Source of the DNA: Cocos nucifera
Lineage: Eukaryota > Streptophyta > Magnoliopsida > Arecales > Arecaceae
Assembly: GCA_006176705.1 (NCBI GenBank)
Contig: QRFJ01004951.1
Location: 124,001 to 188,000 of the forward strand
Reading direction: 5' to 3'
DNA: 64,000 nucleotides
Below are positions 36,939 to 48,947 of the stretch, piece after piece (position 1 is the first letter of the stretch; every line of letters starts with the position of its first letter). Below the pieces are notes generated by a model. That model was not told the origin of the DNA. It made no database searches and was given only the letters and a program-made list of their open reading frames with translations. The translations under genes and the position numbers were made by a program.

Positions 36939-38720
36939 TTAGCAGAGATCATGGTTGGAAGCATCTGAATCAGATGAGGAATCAGAGATGTGATGGAGTG
37001 TGTCAGGATCAAATCCAAGAGCACGTCCTCGACCATGTCTGCCTCGACCATGGATGTAGGTGCGGGCTCGAGCAGCTGGACAAGACGACTTAAGAGGCTG
37101 AGAGAAAGTGGGCTGAGCAAGAAGAGCAATCTTGATAGTGTCTAAATGATCCAGTGCTCTTAACATGGATCGAGTGATGGCACCAATTTGTATAGACAGA
37201 GTCTCATTGGAATCTCTAAACTCTCTCCTTAGGAAGTCAAAACCATCCTTCAGAACACCTCAGAGTCTGGCTACCTCAGTAGTAAGATCTGATATCTCTG
37301 AAATGTCCTCTCTCATTTGAGGATGATCTAGATCCAAAATCTGCCTTTGCAAATCTAAAACTCTACCTATCAATCTCAAAACACATTCCTCGAGGTCCTC
37401 AAGCCATGCAAACTGAGCAGTAAGCAACTGAAAGATAGTAGATGCATGTGGAATCATAGACTGATCGAAAGATGGGATGAAGTGAGTACTCTCTCCTTGA
37501 GTGGTACTGGCTATCTGCTGAGATAAAAGACCTGCAATCCTTTGAGATAGAATATCGTCAATCAGTTGCATTAACTGGTTAGTGATCCTCCTAATCTGGT
37601 CATCAGTGAATCTAACATCTCTATCTCTGCTCCTCGATGGTGCCACATCTGCATCTTTTCTTACTGACTCTGAGGGACCAATCTCATGATCAGATGCAAA
37701 CTGAAAGTCAGAAGATCCTCTATGATCATGAGGAGGTGAAGATGGTCCCTCCTCCTCAGCTCTCTCTACATCCTCAGCATCTTTGGACCAACCACCATCA
37801 ATCTTTGAAAAACCCATGTGATGTAGTGTGTGGCGATTGATGGTATCGGTATGAGATAATCTGGCAACTGGCTCTCCTTCAAAACTAACTCCAAACCTTC
37901 AAAACACTAATGAGAGGGCCATACCATAGGGTAGATGTGCCTTAGACCTATTCAAGGTCTCTCTCATCATTTCTATCATCAAAATAGGAAGGTTAAAGAG
38001 GGTCTCTGTAATCACATGAAACACGATACATGTGTCCCTACCAGATAATAAATCATGCCTGCCACTTCTAGAGACAAATAATTTGGTAACCATGGTGTAT
38101 AACACTCTCATTTTAGCAGAAAGAATTTTGGTATCTAATTTATTCAAATTTTCTTCAAATTCTCTTCCTAAGATGGCTCTTAGTCCTTCTTCTTTATGGG
38201 TTAGTTCCATTTTCTTGTAACCCTCACATGGTAATCTTAGAATTTTTCCTAGATGAATTGGATCAAGAGTAATCTCAGTACCTCAAGAGTAATCTTAGTA
38301 CCTTTAACAATAGATTTTATTGTTCCATTGAAGTATGCCAAATTTAGGTAAAACTCTCTAACCAAATCCACATATGTAGCTTCTTTCAACTTGCAAAAGT
38401 AATCCCATCCTTGATTTTTAATTTTTAACATAAATGAAAATCCTTCTTTCTCAAAGAAACTAAAATCAACATTCTTTCCCGATTCAACCTTTCTATTAGA
38501 CAAAGGAACCTTACTTGGTGTAAGAGAAGACTGTGAAGATCGTCTGAAGGCAGAGGTTGGACCAGGAGAGGGCTCTGGTGCTGTTCTTTTTCAGCGGGCT
38601 TCTTCGTCTAAGCAACGGGCCAATTTTCTTCTTTGTGGCAATTTCATCTTGGGTGCCATTCCAACCAATAGAAGCCTTAATCCCACTCAACAATGTCAAG
38701 AAAAAGTGGAATGGAGAAGA
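36939..38720 (-). pseudogene. Extra 3' ORF of element E (envelope-like / putative plant transposon protein), decayed
   Basis: Lies after RNase H as its own reading frame. The upstream part holds NRKVESGKNVDFSFFEKEGF, NQGWDYFCKLKEATYVDLVR and EFYLNLAYFNG, the pattern of the PF20167-type putative plant transposon domain. The middle (38210-37899) and the C-terminal half (37817-37260) are helical, with FTDDQIRRITNQLMQLIDDI, and the tail has a basic GRGRHGRGRA patch (near 37035) and an acidic SDSSSDSD end. A 20-bp tandem duplication at 38263-38302 shifts the frame, and stops follow. SIRE elements carry an ORF here often called env-like; no membrane segment is evident in this copy. Confidence 0.65.
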
Positions 38721-39264
38721 TTTGAGAAGAAGAGGAAGAGTTTTGAGGGAGATAGCTGATGGTGGGTTTTAGGGTAAGAGTTTGCTAGGATTCTTCAAAT
38801 CGCCCAAATAGAAAGAAAGTAAGAAGAGATTTGACTTCTTAAGGAAAGATTTTGAGGAGGGGTTTAGGTAGGAAAGGAGATTTTTAGAGATTTGATCGAT
38901 TAAGGAAGTTGAGAGGGAGAGAGCTTTTGTTCAATTGAACGAAAGAAAATAAGGAAAGATGGTGAGGTCATCCTTTTCAGCCAAAAGAAAATCCAAATAA
39001 GAAGCCGCCCAATGGGTTAAGTGCAACAAAGACCAGAATGCCCATGAGTCGCCCTCTAGGTCAACCCATGGCACAGAAAAATCTGAAAAAAAAAAGATGA
39101 AAAAATTTTAAAAAATATAAGATTTTAAGAATTAAAATTTCATTCATGAGAATGGTCAAGAAAGGTTAGATTTGTGCCTTTTAAGATAGAAAATTTGAGA
39201 TATAGGCTTAAGATAAAGATTAATATCCTTTTTAATAGATTTAAGCTTGAAATCATAAGGATGT
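38721..39264 (-). other. Spacer between RNase H and the extra ORF of element E
   Basis: No coding signal. GA-rich on the plus strand, with CATGAGTCG and CAACCCATGG phrases at 39045-39070 related to the LTR motifs. Confidence 0.5.
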
Positions 39265-42200
39265 TTAGGCTAGGGGATCAAGAATTCCTAATTCTCTTCT
39301 AATCTCACAGAATTTATCTTCCCTTAAGGTCTTAGTAAAAATATCAGCTAATTGATTTTTAGTATAAACATAACTAAGAATTATGTCATTATTTTGAACA
39401 TGTTCTCTTATGAAATGATGTCTTATTTCAATATGTTTTGACCTAGAGTATTGGATTGGATTTTTAGTTAGATTTATGGTGCTAGTATTATCACATCTTA
39501 TGGGAGTTTTATTTAGTTTGATGCTAAAGTCCTCAAGTTGTTGCTTAATCCACAAGATTTATGCACTGCAACTTTCGGCTGTAATGTATTCAGCCTCGGC
39601 CATAGACAATGCTACCGAATTTTGCTTCTTGCTAAATCAAGAGATTAAGTTAACTCCTTGTAATTGATAAGTTCCACTAGTATTTTTTCTGTCTAATTTA
39701 CATCTAACAAAGTTTGCATCTGAATATCCAATTAAATCAATTGATGAATTCTTAAAGTACCATAAACCAATGGATTGAGTTTCTTTTAGGTATTTAAGTA
39801 TTTTTTTTATAGTATTTAAATATGATTCTTTTGGATTAGATTAAAATCATGCATATAAACAAATACTAAATATGATATCTGGTCTACTAGCAGTTAAATA
39901 TAATAAAGAACTAATCATGCCTTTATAAAGTTTTTGATCAACACTTTTACCTCCTTCATCCTTGTTAAGCTTACATGATGGACTCATGGGGGTACCAATT
40001 GCTTTGGAGCTCTGCATCCTAAATCTCTTGAGTAGTTCTCTTGTATACTTACTTTGAGTGATGGAGATTTCTTCTTTTATTTGTTTGATTTAAAGTCTGA
40101 AGAAGAATGTTAGTTCACCCATCATGTTCATCTCGAACTCTCCTTGCATGAGCTTAGCAAAATCTTGACATAAAGTTTTATTAGTTGATCCAAATATAAT
40201 GTCATCAATATATATTTGTATTACTAAGATATCATCATGATCTCTTTTAATGAAAAGGGTTGTATCTATATTTCCTCTTGAAAATTCATTATTAAGCAAG
40301 AATTTACTTAGTCTTTCATACCAAGCCCTAGATGCTTGTTTTAAACTATATAATGCTTTGTTTAATCTAAAAACATAATTTAAAAAAGCATGATTTTCAA
40401 AATCGGAAGGTTGTTCTATATAAACTTCTTCGATAATATATCCATTTAGAAAAGCACTTTTAACATCTATTTGAAATAACTTAAAATTCATAAAGCATGC
40501 ATAAGTGAGTAAAAGTCTAATTGCTTCTAATCTAGCAACAGGTGCAACGATTTCATCAAAATCAATTTTCTCTTCTTGATTATAATCCTTTGCAACTAAT
40601 CTTACTTTATTCCTAATTATATTTTTATTTTCATCCAATTTATTTCTATATACCCATTTTATACCAATTATTGCATAATTTTTAGGTCTTGATACCAAGG
40701 TCCATATATTATTTCTTTCGAATTAATTAAGTTCCTATTGCATTGCATTTATCCAATTATAATCTTTTTTGGCTTCATCAATGGTTTTGGGTTCAAAATG
40801 AGAAATAAATGCAAAATGATTGTATGCATCTCTAAGTGAAGAGTGAGTTCTTATCACTTGTGTAGGATCACCAATAATTAATTCTTTGGGGTGATTGTGA
40901 ACATACCTCCATTCTTTTGGAAGATCATTTGTACCTTGAGGTTGTTCTTATTGTCCTTCATCCTCAATTTTTTGCTTGTCTTCATGATTCTCTTCATTTT
41001 GAATTATTGAATCTTTTAGGATAATCTCCTTCAATCCTTGTATAAGAGGATCTGCATTATCAATACCCTCACTCTTCCTTGATGGAAGATCATTAGTCTC
41101 ATAAAAAATAACATGTATTGACTCCTCTACTACTAAGGTTCTTTTGTTAAAAACTCTAAAAAATTTACTAGAAGAGGAGTAACTAAGAAAAATAGCTTTA
41201 TCAAATTTTGCATCAAATTTATATAGTTTTTCTTTACCATTATTCAAAACAAAACATTAGCAACCAAAAATATAAAAATATGCAATGTTAGATTTTCTTT
41301 CTTTCCAAGGTTCATAAGATGTTTTCTTTAAAATTGGTTTGATTAGGGCATGGTTTAAGATGTAACATGCTGTGTTAATTGCTTCCACTCAAAAGTATCT
41401 TGGAAGGTTGCTTTCACATAGCATAGTACGGGTCATTTCTTCTAGAGTTCTATTTTTTCTTTCTACTACTCCATTTTGTTAAGATATCCTAGGTGCTGAA
41501 AAATTATGGCTAATTTCTTTTTCATCACAAATTTTTTCAAAGTCTTTATTTTTAAATTCAATTTCATAATCACTTCAAATGCTTTGAATTGAAAAACCTT
41601 TTTCATTTATAACTTTTCGATAAAACTTTATAAAAATATGAAAAGTTTCATCTTTATATGCCAAAAAAAAAATCTATGTAAAACGTGAGTAGTCATCGAT
41701 AATTACAAAATCATAATATTTTTCACCTAAGCTTGCTATTCTTGTAGGACCAAACAAATCCATGTGCAAAAGTTCCAATGGCCTAGAAGTTGAAACAATG
41801 TTCTTAAATTTGAATGAAACTCTTGTTTGTTTACCTAGTTGGCATGCATCACAAATTTTATCTTTTTCAAAGTTTAATTTTGGTAAACCGATAATTAATT
41901 TCTTTTTGATAAGCTTTGAAAGTGAATGCATACTAATGTGTGCAAGCCTACGATGTCAAAGCCAACTAGTCTCATTAATTTTGACATTCATAGCTACTAA
42001 ACATTGCATATTTATCATAGAAAAATCATTCAAATCTACCATATAAATATTACCATGCCTATGACCAACAAACTTAATGCCATCATTATTGGAATTAGTT
42101 ACAATGCACAATGAAGATTCAAAAATAACTTTGTAACCCTTGTCACAAAGTTGACTAATACTTAAGAGATTGTGTTTTAAACCATCTACTAATAAAATAT

Positions 42201-42420
42201 TTTTAATATACTTAGAGGGAGTAATACCGACATAACCTATACCAATGATCTTTCTTTTGCCATTGTCTCCAAATGTGATCATCCCTCCATTTTTAGTATC
42301 AAGCGTGATGAATTGAGACTCATCACCGATCATGTGTCTTAAGCATCCGCTGTCAAGATACCATCTTTGATTTTCTTTTTTGAATGCAAGACATACCTAC
42401 ATGCAAAATTAAGTTCTTAC
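39265..42420 (-). pseudogene. pol of element E: protease, integrase, reverse transcriptase, RNase H
   Basis: Protease site DSG at 42346-42354 (RWYLDSGCLRHM). GAG-pre-integrase and integrase at 42333-40948: HSLSKLIKKKL, CDACQLGKQTR, LLHMDLFGPT, DDYSRFT, and QNGVVERKNRTLEEMTRTML near 41440. Reverse transcriptase 40698-40090 is open: KWVYRNKLDENKN, QIDVKSAFLNG, ALYSLKQASRAWYE, and catalytic YIDDIIFGST. RNase H down to 39265 ends SKHIEIRHHFIREHV and TKNQLADIFTKTL. Stops between the blocks break the polyprotein. Confidence 0.9.
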
Positions 42421-42613
42421 TCTAGGTACCTAAGTTTTCTTAGGTCCTTTAAGATTAGTCACAATGAATTCCTTTTGGAACCCATATTTTCTCTACATTT
42501 GAATTGTTAGAGAAATATATATAAGATTTATGTCCTAGTTTACCATATTTAAAGCAAGTAATTTTTGAAACTTTGTTGCTTTGTAAATTTACAAAAATAT
42601 TTTTTTAAAATTT

Positions 42614-43989
42614 TTATTTTCTTAGGAGGTTATAGCCTAGACCGATCTTATCATAAATGATCTTTTGATTTTCAAGAATCATATGAAATTTATTTGAACT
42701 TAAAGTAAAATTTTCAACTATTATTTTTAACTTATTGATTTTATTTTTCAAATTTAGGTTCTCTTGGGCTAAGACTAGTTTTTCATTTAGGATAGTTTTA
42801 TTTTCTTTTAGCAAGATTTGATTCTTTAATTTTAGCTTTTTATTTTTAGTTCTTAACTTCTTTAAATCATCTATTAAATCATAGAAGGCTTCTTGAAGTT
42901 CTTCGAATGTAAATTCATTTGAGATTTCAGCACTTACCTCATTCTCATGTGCCATAAGGCACAGGTTGGCTTGTTCATGAGCTTCTTCCTCTTCGGAGCT
43001 TGAGTCATCACTATCACTCCATATTGCCAGCATAGCCTTTTTCTTATATTTCTTAGGAACCATTTTAAGTTGAGGATATTCAGACCTAAAGTGCCCCGAC
43101 TTTTTACATTCATAGCAAATAAGGGGATGCTCCCTATCCTTTTCCTTACTATGCTCTCCTTTGGTAGGTAGCATCTTCCTTATCCCTTATTTTTTCTTCA
43201 AAAATCTCTTGAACTTTTTTGTGATGAGGGCTATTTCTTTATCTTGTTCTTCATCTTTCATTTCATCGAATTCCTCATCTTGTTGAGTGGTGGATTTAAG
43301 GATAATTATCTTTATTTTCTTGACATCTTCTTTTTGATATTGTTTCATGCTTAGCTCGTGCATCATTAGTGATCCTAGAAGCTCCTTCAAGGGTAAAATA
43401 TTCAGATCTTTAGCTTCTTGGATTGCAGTCACTTTGGCCTCCCATGTCCTTGGCAAAGACCTAAGAATCTTCCTCATAAGGTCACTATTAGAATAAGACT
43501 TGCCAAGACTTTTAAGACCATTTATAATATTCATAAATCTAGTAAATATTACAGTTATTGACTCATCATGCTCCATTTTGAAAAGTTCATATTTGTGCAC
43601 AAGCATGTTGACTCCTTAACTTGATTAGTGCCTTCATGAGTTACTTCTGACCTATTCCATATTTTTTTAGCCGACATGCATGTTGAAATACGATTAAATT
43701 CATTAGCATCTAGAGTACAATATAAAACATTCATGGCTCTTGCATTGAGTTGAGCTATTTTCTTGTCAATCTCATCCTATTCCTTTTTGAATTTGATTAA
43801 TTCCTCACCATCAATTATCTTAGTAGGTGTATGTGGTCCATTAACTATGATACTCCACATATCATAGTCAAGTGCTTATATAAAAATTCTCATTCGAGCT
43901 TTCCAATAGGTATAGTTTGTCCCATTGAAAAGTAGATGTCAGTTTGTGGACTGCCCCTCGGCTAGAGAAATACTAACTTGGGTTGCCAT
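42614..43989 (-). pseudogene. gag of element E, decayed
   Basis: Begins at the ATG at 43989 (MATQVSISLAEGQS), 47 bases below the primer site region, then NGTNYTYWKARMRIF. The UBN2 core is open at 43606-43187 (HDESITVIFTRFMNIINGLK, SLPRTWEAKV). A CCHC zinc knuckle with the third Cys replaced by Tyr (CYECKKSGHFRSEYP) sits near 43110, followed by acidic Ser-rich and coiled-coil sequence ending GLGYNLLRK, as in element F. Stops fall at expected Arg, Gln and Trp positions. Confidence 0.85.
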
Positions 43990-44037
43990 AGATTTTTGGC
44001 TCTTTGATGGTTAAATCAAAATAGGGCTAGAGCATCG

Positions 44038-44050
44038 GACTCTGATACCA
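44038..44050 (-). other. Primer-binding site of element E, tRNA-Met(i)
   Basis: Minus-strand TGGTATCAGAGTC, two bases inside the 5' LTR. Confidence 0.85.
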
Positions 44051-44052
44051 CT

Positions 44053-45289
44053 TATTGCCCAACTATGCAACCCAAGAAGGGAGGTGAATTAAATTTTTAA
44101 AATTTTAAAACTAATTTAAAGATATCAAGATTGAATGATGATATGCAAGACGTGTGTGTGAAGTGATTTAGGTTAGAAAAAAATATAAAAGATTAGAGAG
44201 CAAGAATTTAACAAACTAAGGAAAGAAAGATAGCAAACACACCATAAATAAGTAAGATTTATAGTGGTTCAGTACTTTCCTTGCACCTACATCCACTCCC
44301 TAAGCTCCTACTTGAAAATTAAAATCCACTAACCATATTTAAACTGAATACACCATTAAAAACCTCCAACCCTAGCTATCCTAAGCTAGAATACTTATTT
44401 TTCAGATACAAGCTAACCCAATATAATCCTATTCAAGGTTAGGATCAATCTTTCCAAGTTTTGGAACCCCCCAAAATTTGAATCAAAACAGTAAAGTAGA
44501 GTAAAAGATTTAATGACAACCAAATACAAGTTTAGCTCTCTTTATGAGCAAATAAAATCTTAAGAATGCTTTTCACAATAATAGAGGAAGCTTCTCTGAT
44601 TTCCCTCAAGGTTGTTGGAGATTTGAAAGTGCTTTTGAGAGGTAGGTGAACTTGAAACGAAGGCTTCTTTGCTTGAAAATGACTTTTGCTTAGAGCTGAA
44701 ATTAAATCACACCAATCTCTTGTGTTTTTTCCTATTTAAAGCCTTTTAAATCTTCAATAGATGGAGGAGAGAAATCTGAGCAAGATTTGTAGCTATTGGA
44801 GATATTAAAGAAACTATTAAAACCTGCCAAAATAAGAAAAAAATAGCCGTTGTAGAAAAATTTCTGTTGCAGGGGTCGACTCATGGGTCGACTCATGGCA
44901 TAGGGGTCGACTTATGACACAGGAGTCGACTCATGGCATCGAGACAAAATTTAGAAAAATAGTCGTTCTGTATTTTTAGCCTTCAGAATAGTAGAGATCG
45001 TCCCTTGGCACAGAGACAGCGTGCCAAACAGCCCTTTTCAGTAGGGGATGACCTAGGGGTTGACTTTTTCGCTTTAAACTTGATTTTCTCCCAAAATAAG
45101 CATCCAAAAATCATAGGACTACCTCCAAAGGATTAGAAATCTTCTACACTTGCTCTTGAGGCTCTCAGATCAAAATTTAATAAAATTATAATTTTGCCCT
45201 TGAAATACAAAAAGTCTTTTTTCAAGCCAAAATCATTAGTAATCCCCTCAAATGCTTTGTAATCATCAAAATCAATTCTTTAAGCAACA
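44053..45289 (-). repeat. 5' LTR of element E
   Basis: Plus orientation TATTGCCCAAC...TAAGCAACA (terminal TG changed to TA). GTCGACTCATGG repeated at 44875-44940. Confidence 0.9.
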
Positions 45290-45483
45290 TCCTTCTATTT
45301 CTAACATGACTGTAGGGGCACGTAAGGGCTATTGGAAAGGCCTCTCCCCTCATCCCATCTTAGATAATGGGAGGTCTTCGCCTTTGTTTAAGAGCAAAAT
45401 TCGGTCAAGTCATTGCCTACCATTAGTTAATTTTGCACCGAAAGACAAAAATATTGAAAAGAGAAAATTTTATTAAGGTCAAA

Positions 45484-45875
45484 CTATTGGTAATACATTC
45501 GCAAGTTCTTTGAATTCTAGGATTGCAGGAGTGTTGCTCCTCCGAGCTCCTTCAAGTAATAAGTTTTGGACCAGACGACCTTTTTAATTTTATATGGGTC
45601 TTCCCAATTTAGAGTGAGCTTTCTTTGATTCTGAGGCTGTGAGATAGCTGCGTCGAAGCACCAAGTCCCTCACCCTAAATGTTCTGCCCCGAACCTTGGA
45701 GTTGTAGTAACAAGCTACTTTCTGCTTATAGGCCGCCATCCAAACTTGTGCTTCCTCCCGTTTCTCCTCTAGCAAGTCGAGGTTAGTCCTGAGGTCATGT
45801 GAGTTGTGCTGCTCATCGAAGGCCACAATTTGTACCGATAGAAGGTTGAGCTCGATTGAGATGACTGCATCCATT
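45484..45875 (-). pseudogene. pol of element A, C-terminal end of integrase
   Basis: Minus-strand translation gives AFDEQHNSHDLRTNLDLLEE, KREEAQVWMAAYKQKVACYY and FRVRDLVLRRSYLTASE, the well-known tail of plant gypsy integrases, then NWEDPYKIKKVV and a terminal stop at 45484-45486. One internal TAG precedes it. The upstream half of the same domain lies at 61861, past the CACTA element; frame is kept across the insertion when one ATT copy is discounted. Confidence 0.85.
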
Positions 45876-46225
45876 CACTACTACAAAAATGGCCCATGGC
45901 AGTGCTTACTATGATAGTGGTTTTCGAAATTACTGCCATAGCTTCTACGATAGTGATTTTCGTTAATCGCTACTATAGGTCAGACTTATGGTAGCGATTT
46001 TTGTAACCGTTGCTATAGGTCCGACATATAGTAGCGGTTATAGAAAATCGCTACCATAGGTCGGACCTATAGCAGCGGTTACAAAAAATCATTGTCATAG
46101 GTTGACCTATAGTAGCGATTCATTATAACCATTGCCGTAAGTCAGACCTATAGCAGTGGTTAGTAGGAACCACTGCTATAATTTGATTTATGACAGTGAT
46201 TAATTATAACCGCTATCATATATAT
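45876..46225. repeat. Left terminal and subterminal repeats of CACTA element B
   Basis: Alternating direct and inverted copies of CTATAGTAGCGGTT and AATCGCTACCATAGG, the expected binding array for the TNPA-type protein. A second block of the same repeats at 47230-47400 lies beyond the foldback. Confidence 0.85.
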
Positions 46226-47205
46226 ATATTTTTAAAAATTATATAATTTTAAAATTTAATGTCCATCTTCATCGTTCATTATCTAAATAATTATCATTAG
46301 AGTATTGTCGTAAAAGATCACCTCGATCTGATGGCCCTAGTTTCGTCGATCAGAAAAATTTAATTTCGACGACCATGAACGACGATGCGATGATCTGATA
46401 GATGGAGATCTCTGATGGATCCAAAAACCTACAATGATGATCTCGGTGATGTTTGTAGCATACTATCAAAGTTTTACTTTAATCAGATATCGTTATCTTG
46501 ATCAATTTAGTATAGGTTAATTTCGATCGTTAAATGATAAATGAGTGATCAAATGACCAAATGGTGTCCGATTATGAGATAATTTTTTTTATAAATGATC
46601 CTGGCTATTATTTAATCATTTTTTATGATGGTGATTATAAAATTCAACTCATGAGATGAAGAACGATCTAAAACTATACATCTTCTGATAATCCATTCTT
46701 GAAACTTCACTGATTATTATGCTCGTGCTTCTTGCAATATCTGCTTAACATGAAATAGTTTATATGAAAATGATTTAAATTTTACTATCATCATTGTATA
46801 TAAAATATTTAAAATTATAATAAAAATTATTTAACTAAAAAATTATCTCATAATCGGAATGTCGTTTAATCCCTTTGATCGCTTGTTTCTAATTTAACGA
46901 TCGAAATCATTCCGTTATACTAAATTGACCATGATAACGATATTCCGATTGAAGTGAAAACTTTGATAGTATGCTACAAATATCATCGAAGATCATCATT
47001 GCAGGTTTTTGCATCCATCGGAGGTCTCCATCTATCAGATCATCGCATCATCATTCGCGATCATCGAAAATCAAATTTTTCTGATCGATGAAAACTAGGG
47101 CCATCGGATCGAGGTGATCCTTTTGCGACAGATACTCTAATGATAATTATTTAGATAATGAATGATGAAGATGGATATTAAATTTTAAAATTATATAATA
47201 TTTAA
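46225..47205. repeat. Long foldback: two ~365-bp inverted arms with a ~245-bp loop
   Basis: Arm 46225-46590 is the reverse complement of 46835-47205 with scattered mismatches, roughly 85-90% by eye. Matching landmarks include TAGCATACTATCAAAGTTTT, GATCTGATAGATGGAGA and AAATAATTATCATTAGAGTA. The block interrupts the subterminal repeats. No duplication of the flanks was found. Confidence 0.88.
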
Positions 47206-47399
47206 AAAAAAATAAAAAAAAATTATTTTCTAACCTATGACAGTGGTTATCAAAAATTGTTGCTATAGATCTACGATAGTGGTTATATAACCATTATCGT
47301 AGATCTATGGCGGCGATTTTGGATAACGATTCGTATAACCGCGGTGGATAACCGCTAGATCTATGACAGTGGTTCGATAATCGCTGCCGTAGGTTAGGT

Positions 47400-48090
47400 T
47401 AAAAATTTTTAAATTTTTTCTGCTTCTCTTTCGTGCGTGCTCGATCTCTCTCTGCTCTCTCTCCCTTATCCTCTTTATCATCGAATGAAGGCTCCTTCCC
47501 CCCCAGCCGATGTCACCCTCCTCCCCCCTTGATCGACGTCGACCCTCCTCCCTCCCGACCGACGTCGCCTCTCCTTCCCCCTCAATCATACTGCCCCTCC
47601 TTCCCCCTCCTCTTCGACCCCCCATCCTCGACTGCCCCTCCTCGCCACCTGCCATCCCCCACCCGACCCCCCCCCCTCCATCCGATCCTCCTCGGCCTCC
47701 AGCGAAACTCCCTCCAACAAACCCCCATCCGACCCTCTCTCGACCCCCAGCGAAACTCCCCCTCCAACAAACCCCATCCGACCCTCTCTCGGCCCTCCAC
47801 GAAACTCCTCCTCCAGCGAACCTCCCTCCACCCTCGCTCGGCCCCCCATGAAACCCCATCCCCTCGCCCCCCTATCCGACCCTCCCTCGATCCCCAGTGA
47901 AACTCCCTCCGATGAATCCCCATCCGACCCTCCCTCGGCTCTCTATGAAACCCCCCTCCCCTTCCGATTCACATCCTGCTTTCTCTTTATCTCTCCCTTC
48001 TTTGCTCTCTCTCTTCTTTTCTCTTTTTCTCTCTTCTCTATCTCACTATCTTGCTTTTATTTTGTAGGTTACCTCTAGTGCCATCGTCCT
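47400..48090 (+). other. Pyrimidine-rich low-complexity region, likely leader of the CACTA gene
   Basis: CCTCC/CTCTC-rich for 600 bases, with imprecise repeats of CCCTCTCGRCCCYCAGCGAAAC (each under 25 bases) at 47720-47940. Open frames on both strands reflect composition. It ends in TTTTATTTTGTAG, which could be a splice acceptor for a 5' UTR exon. Confidence 0.5.
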
Positions 48091-48947
48091 CCTCTAGCAT
48101 CATCGTCGGTGACCCTCGGAGCTTTCGATGCGACCTGCTCTCTATAGCCGTAGGTATAATTTTTTTTAATTTTATAATATTATTTATTAATCATATATAT
48201 TTATAATAATTTATAAAATATTTATAATAAATATTATAAATATTTATTATAAATATTATAATTATCTGCATGCCGTAGTTTTTGGACCGTGCCGTGGTGG
48301 TAGCCTTGGGCATGCCATGTCGGCGGCTGTGGACTAGATCTATCAATGGGTTGGATTCAGGATCAGAACCTGGATATTCAGATCTGGATCCAATTTTAAT
48401 TACTGATACCAGATCCGAATTCGAATATCCGATGGGTCTGTACTTGAGAGAGGAAGGAAGGGATCCGACCTCGCCGCCATCATTGGGAGGGAGGGGGTCC
48501 GGCCTCACCGACAAGAGAGATCGAGAGAGGGAGAGTGGGAGATCGAGAGAGCGAGAGAGGGAGGGAGGGGGTCCGGCCTCGTCGGCATCATTGGGAGGGA
48601 TGGGGTCCAACCTTGCCAACGAGGGAGATCGAGAGAGTAAGAGAGGGAGGGATGGGGTTCGGCCTCGCCGATGAGGAAGATCGAGAGAGGGAGAGAGGAA
48701 GATCGAGAGATGGAAAAGCTGGAAGGAAGGGGTTCGGCCTCGCCGCCATCGCTGGCGAGAGAGATTGAGAGAGGGAGTGATCGAAGGGATGGCACACAGC
48801 CGAGTCGGCTCGAGCCATGATCGAGCCGGCTGTGGGAGGACCCTAGTCGGATGTCTCAAGCATGGAGCTGGCTCGACTTCTGAGCAAATAGAATTTGATA
48901 TGTCATGATGTTATATTGATTAATGTTTATTAACGTTGCAGGTCACG
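48091..48947 (+). other. Non-coding stretch with GA-rich simple sequence upstream of the CACTA gene
   Basis: 48490-48780 is a GAGAGAGG / GGGGTCCGGCCTCGCC mixed repeat. An acceptor-like TTAACGTTGCAG (48930-48941) precedes the start codon, so an intron probably ends here. Confidence 0.45.

Larger units (their letters stand above)
34899..45289 (-). mobile_element. Ty1/copia element E (SIRE/Maximus-like), full length with extra 3' ORF
   Basis: 10,391 bases flanked by the exact 5-bp duplication TCCTT (34894-34898, 45290-45294). LTRs of 1260 and 1237 bases, about 90% identical over the first 230 bases. Minus-strand order: primer site, gag with zinc knuckle, protease, integrase, reverse transcriptase, RNase H, then a separate 3' ORF before the polypurine tract. 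The additional ORF and AAAAAGAGAAAGAT tract fit the SIRE/Maximus group. Stops in gag, integrase, RT and RNase H make it inactive. Confidence 0.9.

Noticed and set aside
45876..46225. Short repeated AGCGGTT motifs considered as an independent satellite or CRISPR-like array
   Set aside because: They occur in both directions at both ends of an element with CACTA termini, so they are its subterminal repeats.
47305..47923. Overlapping Gly/Arg/Trp-rich and Pro/Ser-rich open frames on both strands
   Set aside because: They come from a CCTCC/CTCTC-biased low-complexity stretch; several frames are open at once and none matches a protein family.
48191..48859. Long open frames in the GA-rich region of the CACTA element
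   Set aside because: Simple-sequence composition keeps all frames open; peptides are repeats of Arg/Glu/Gly or Ser/Leu/Pro without a domain.
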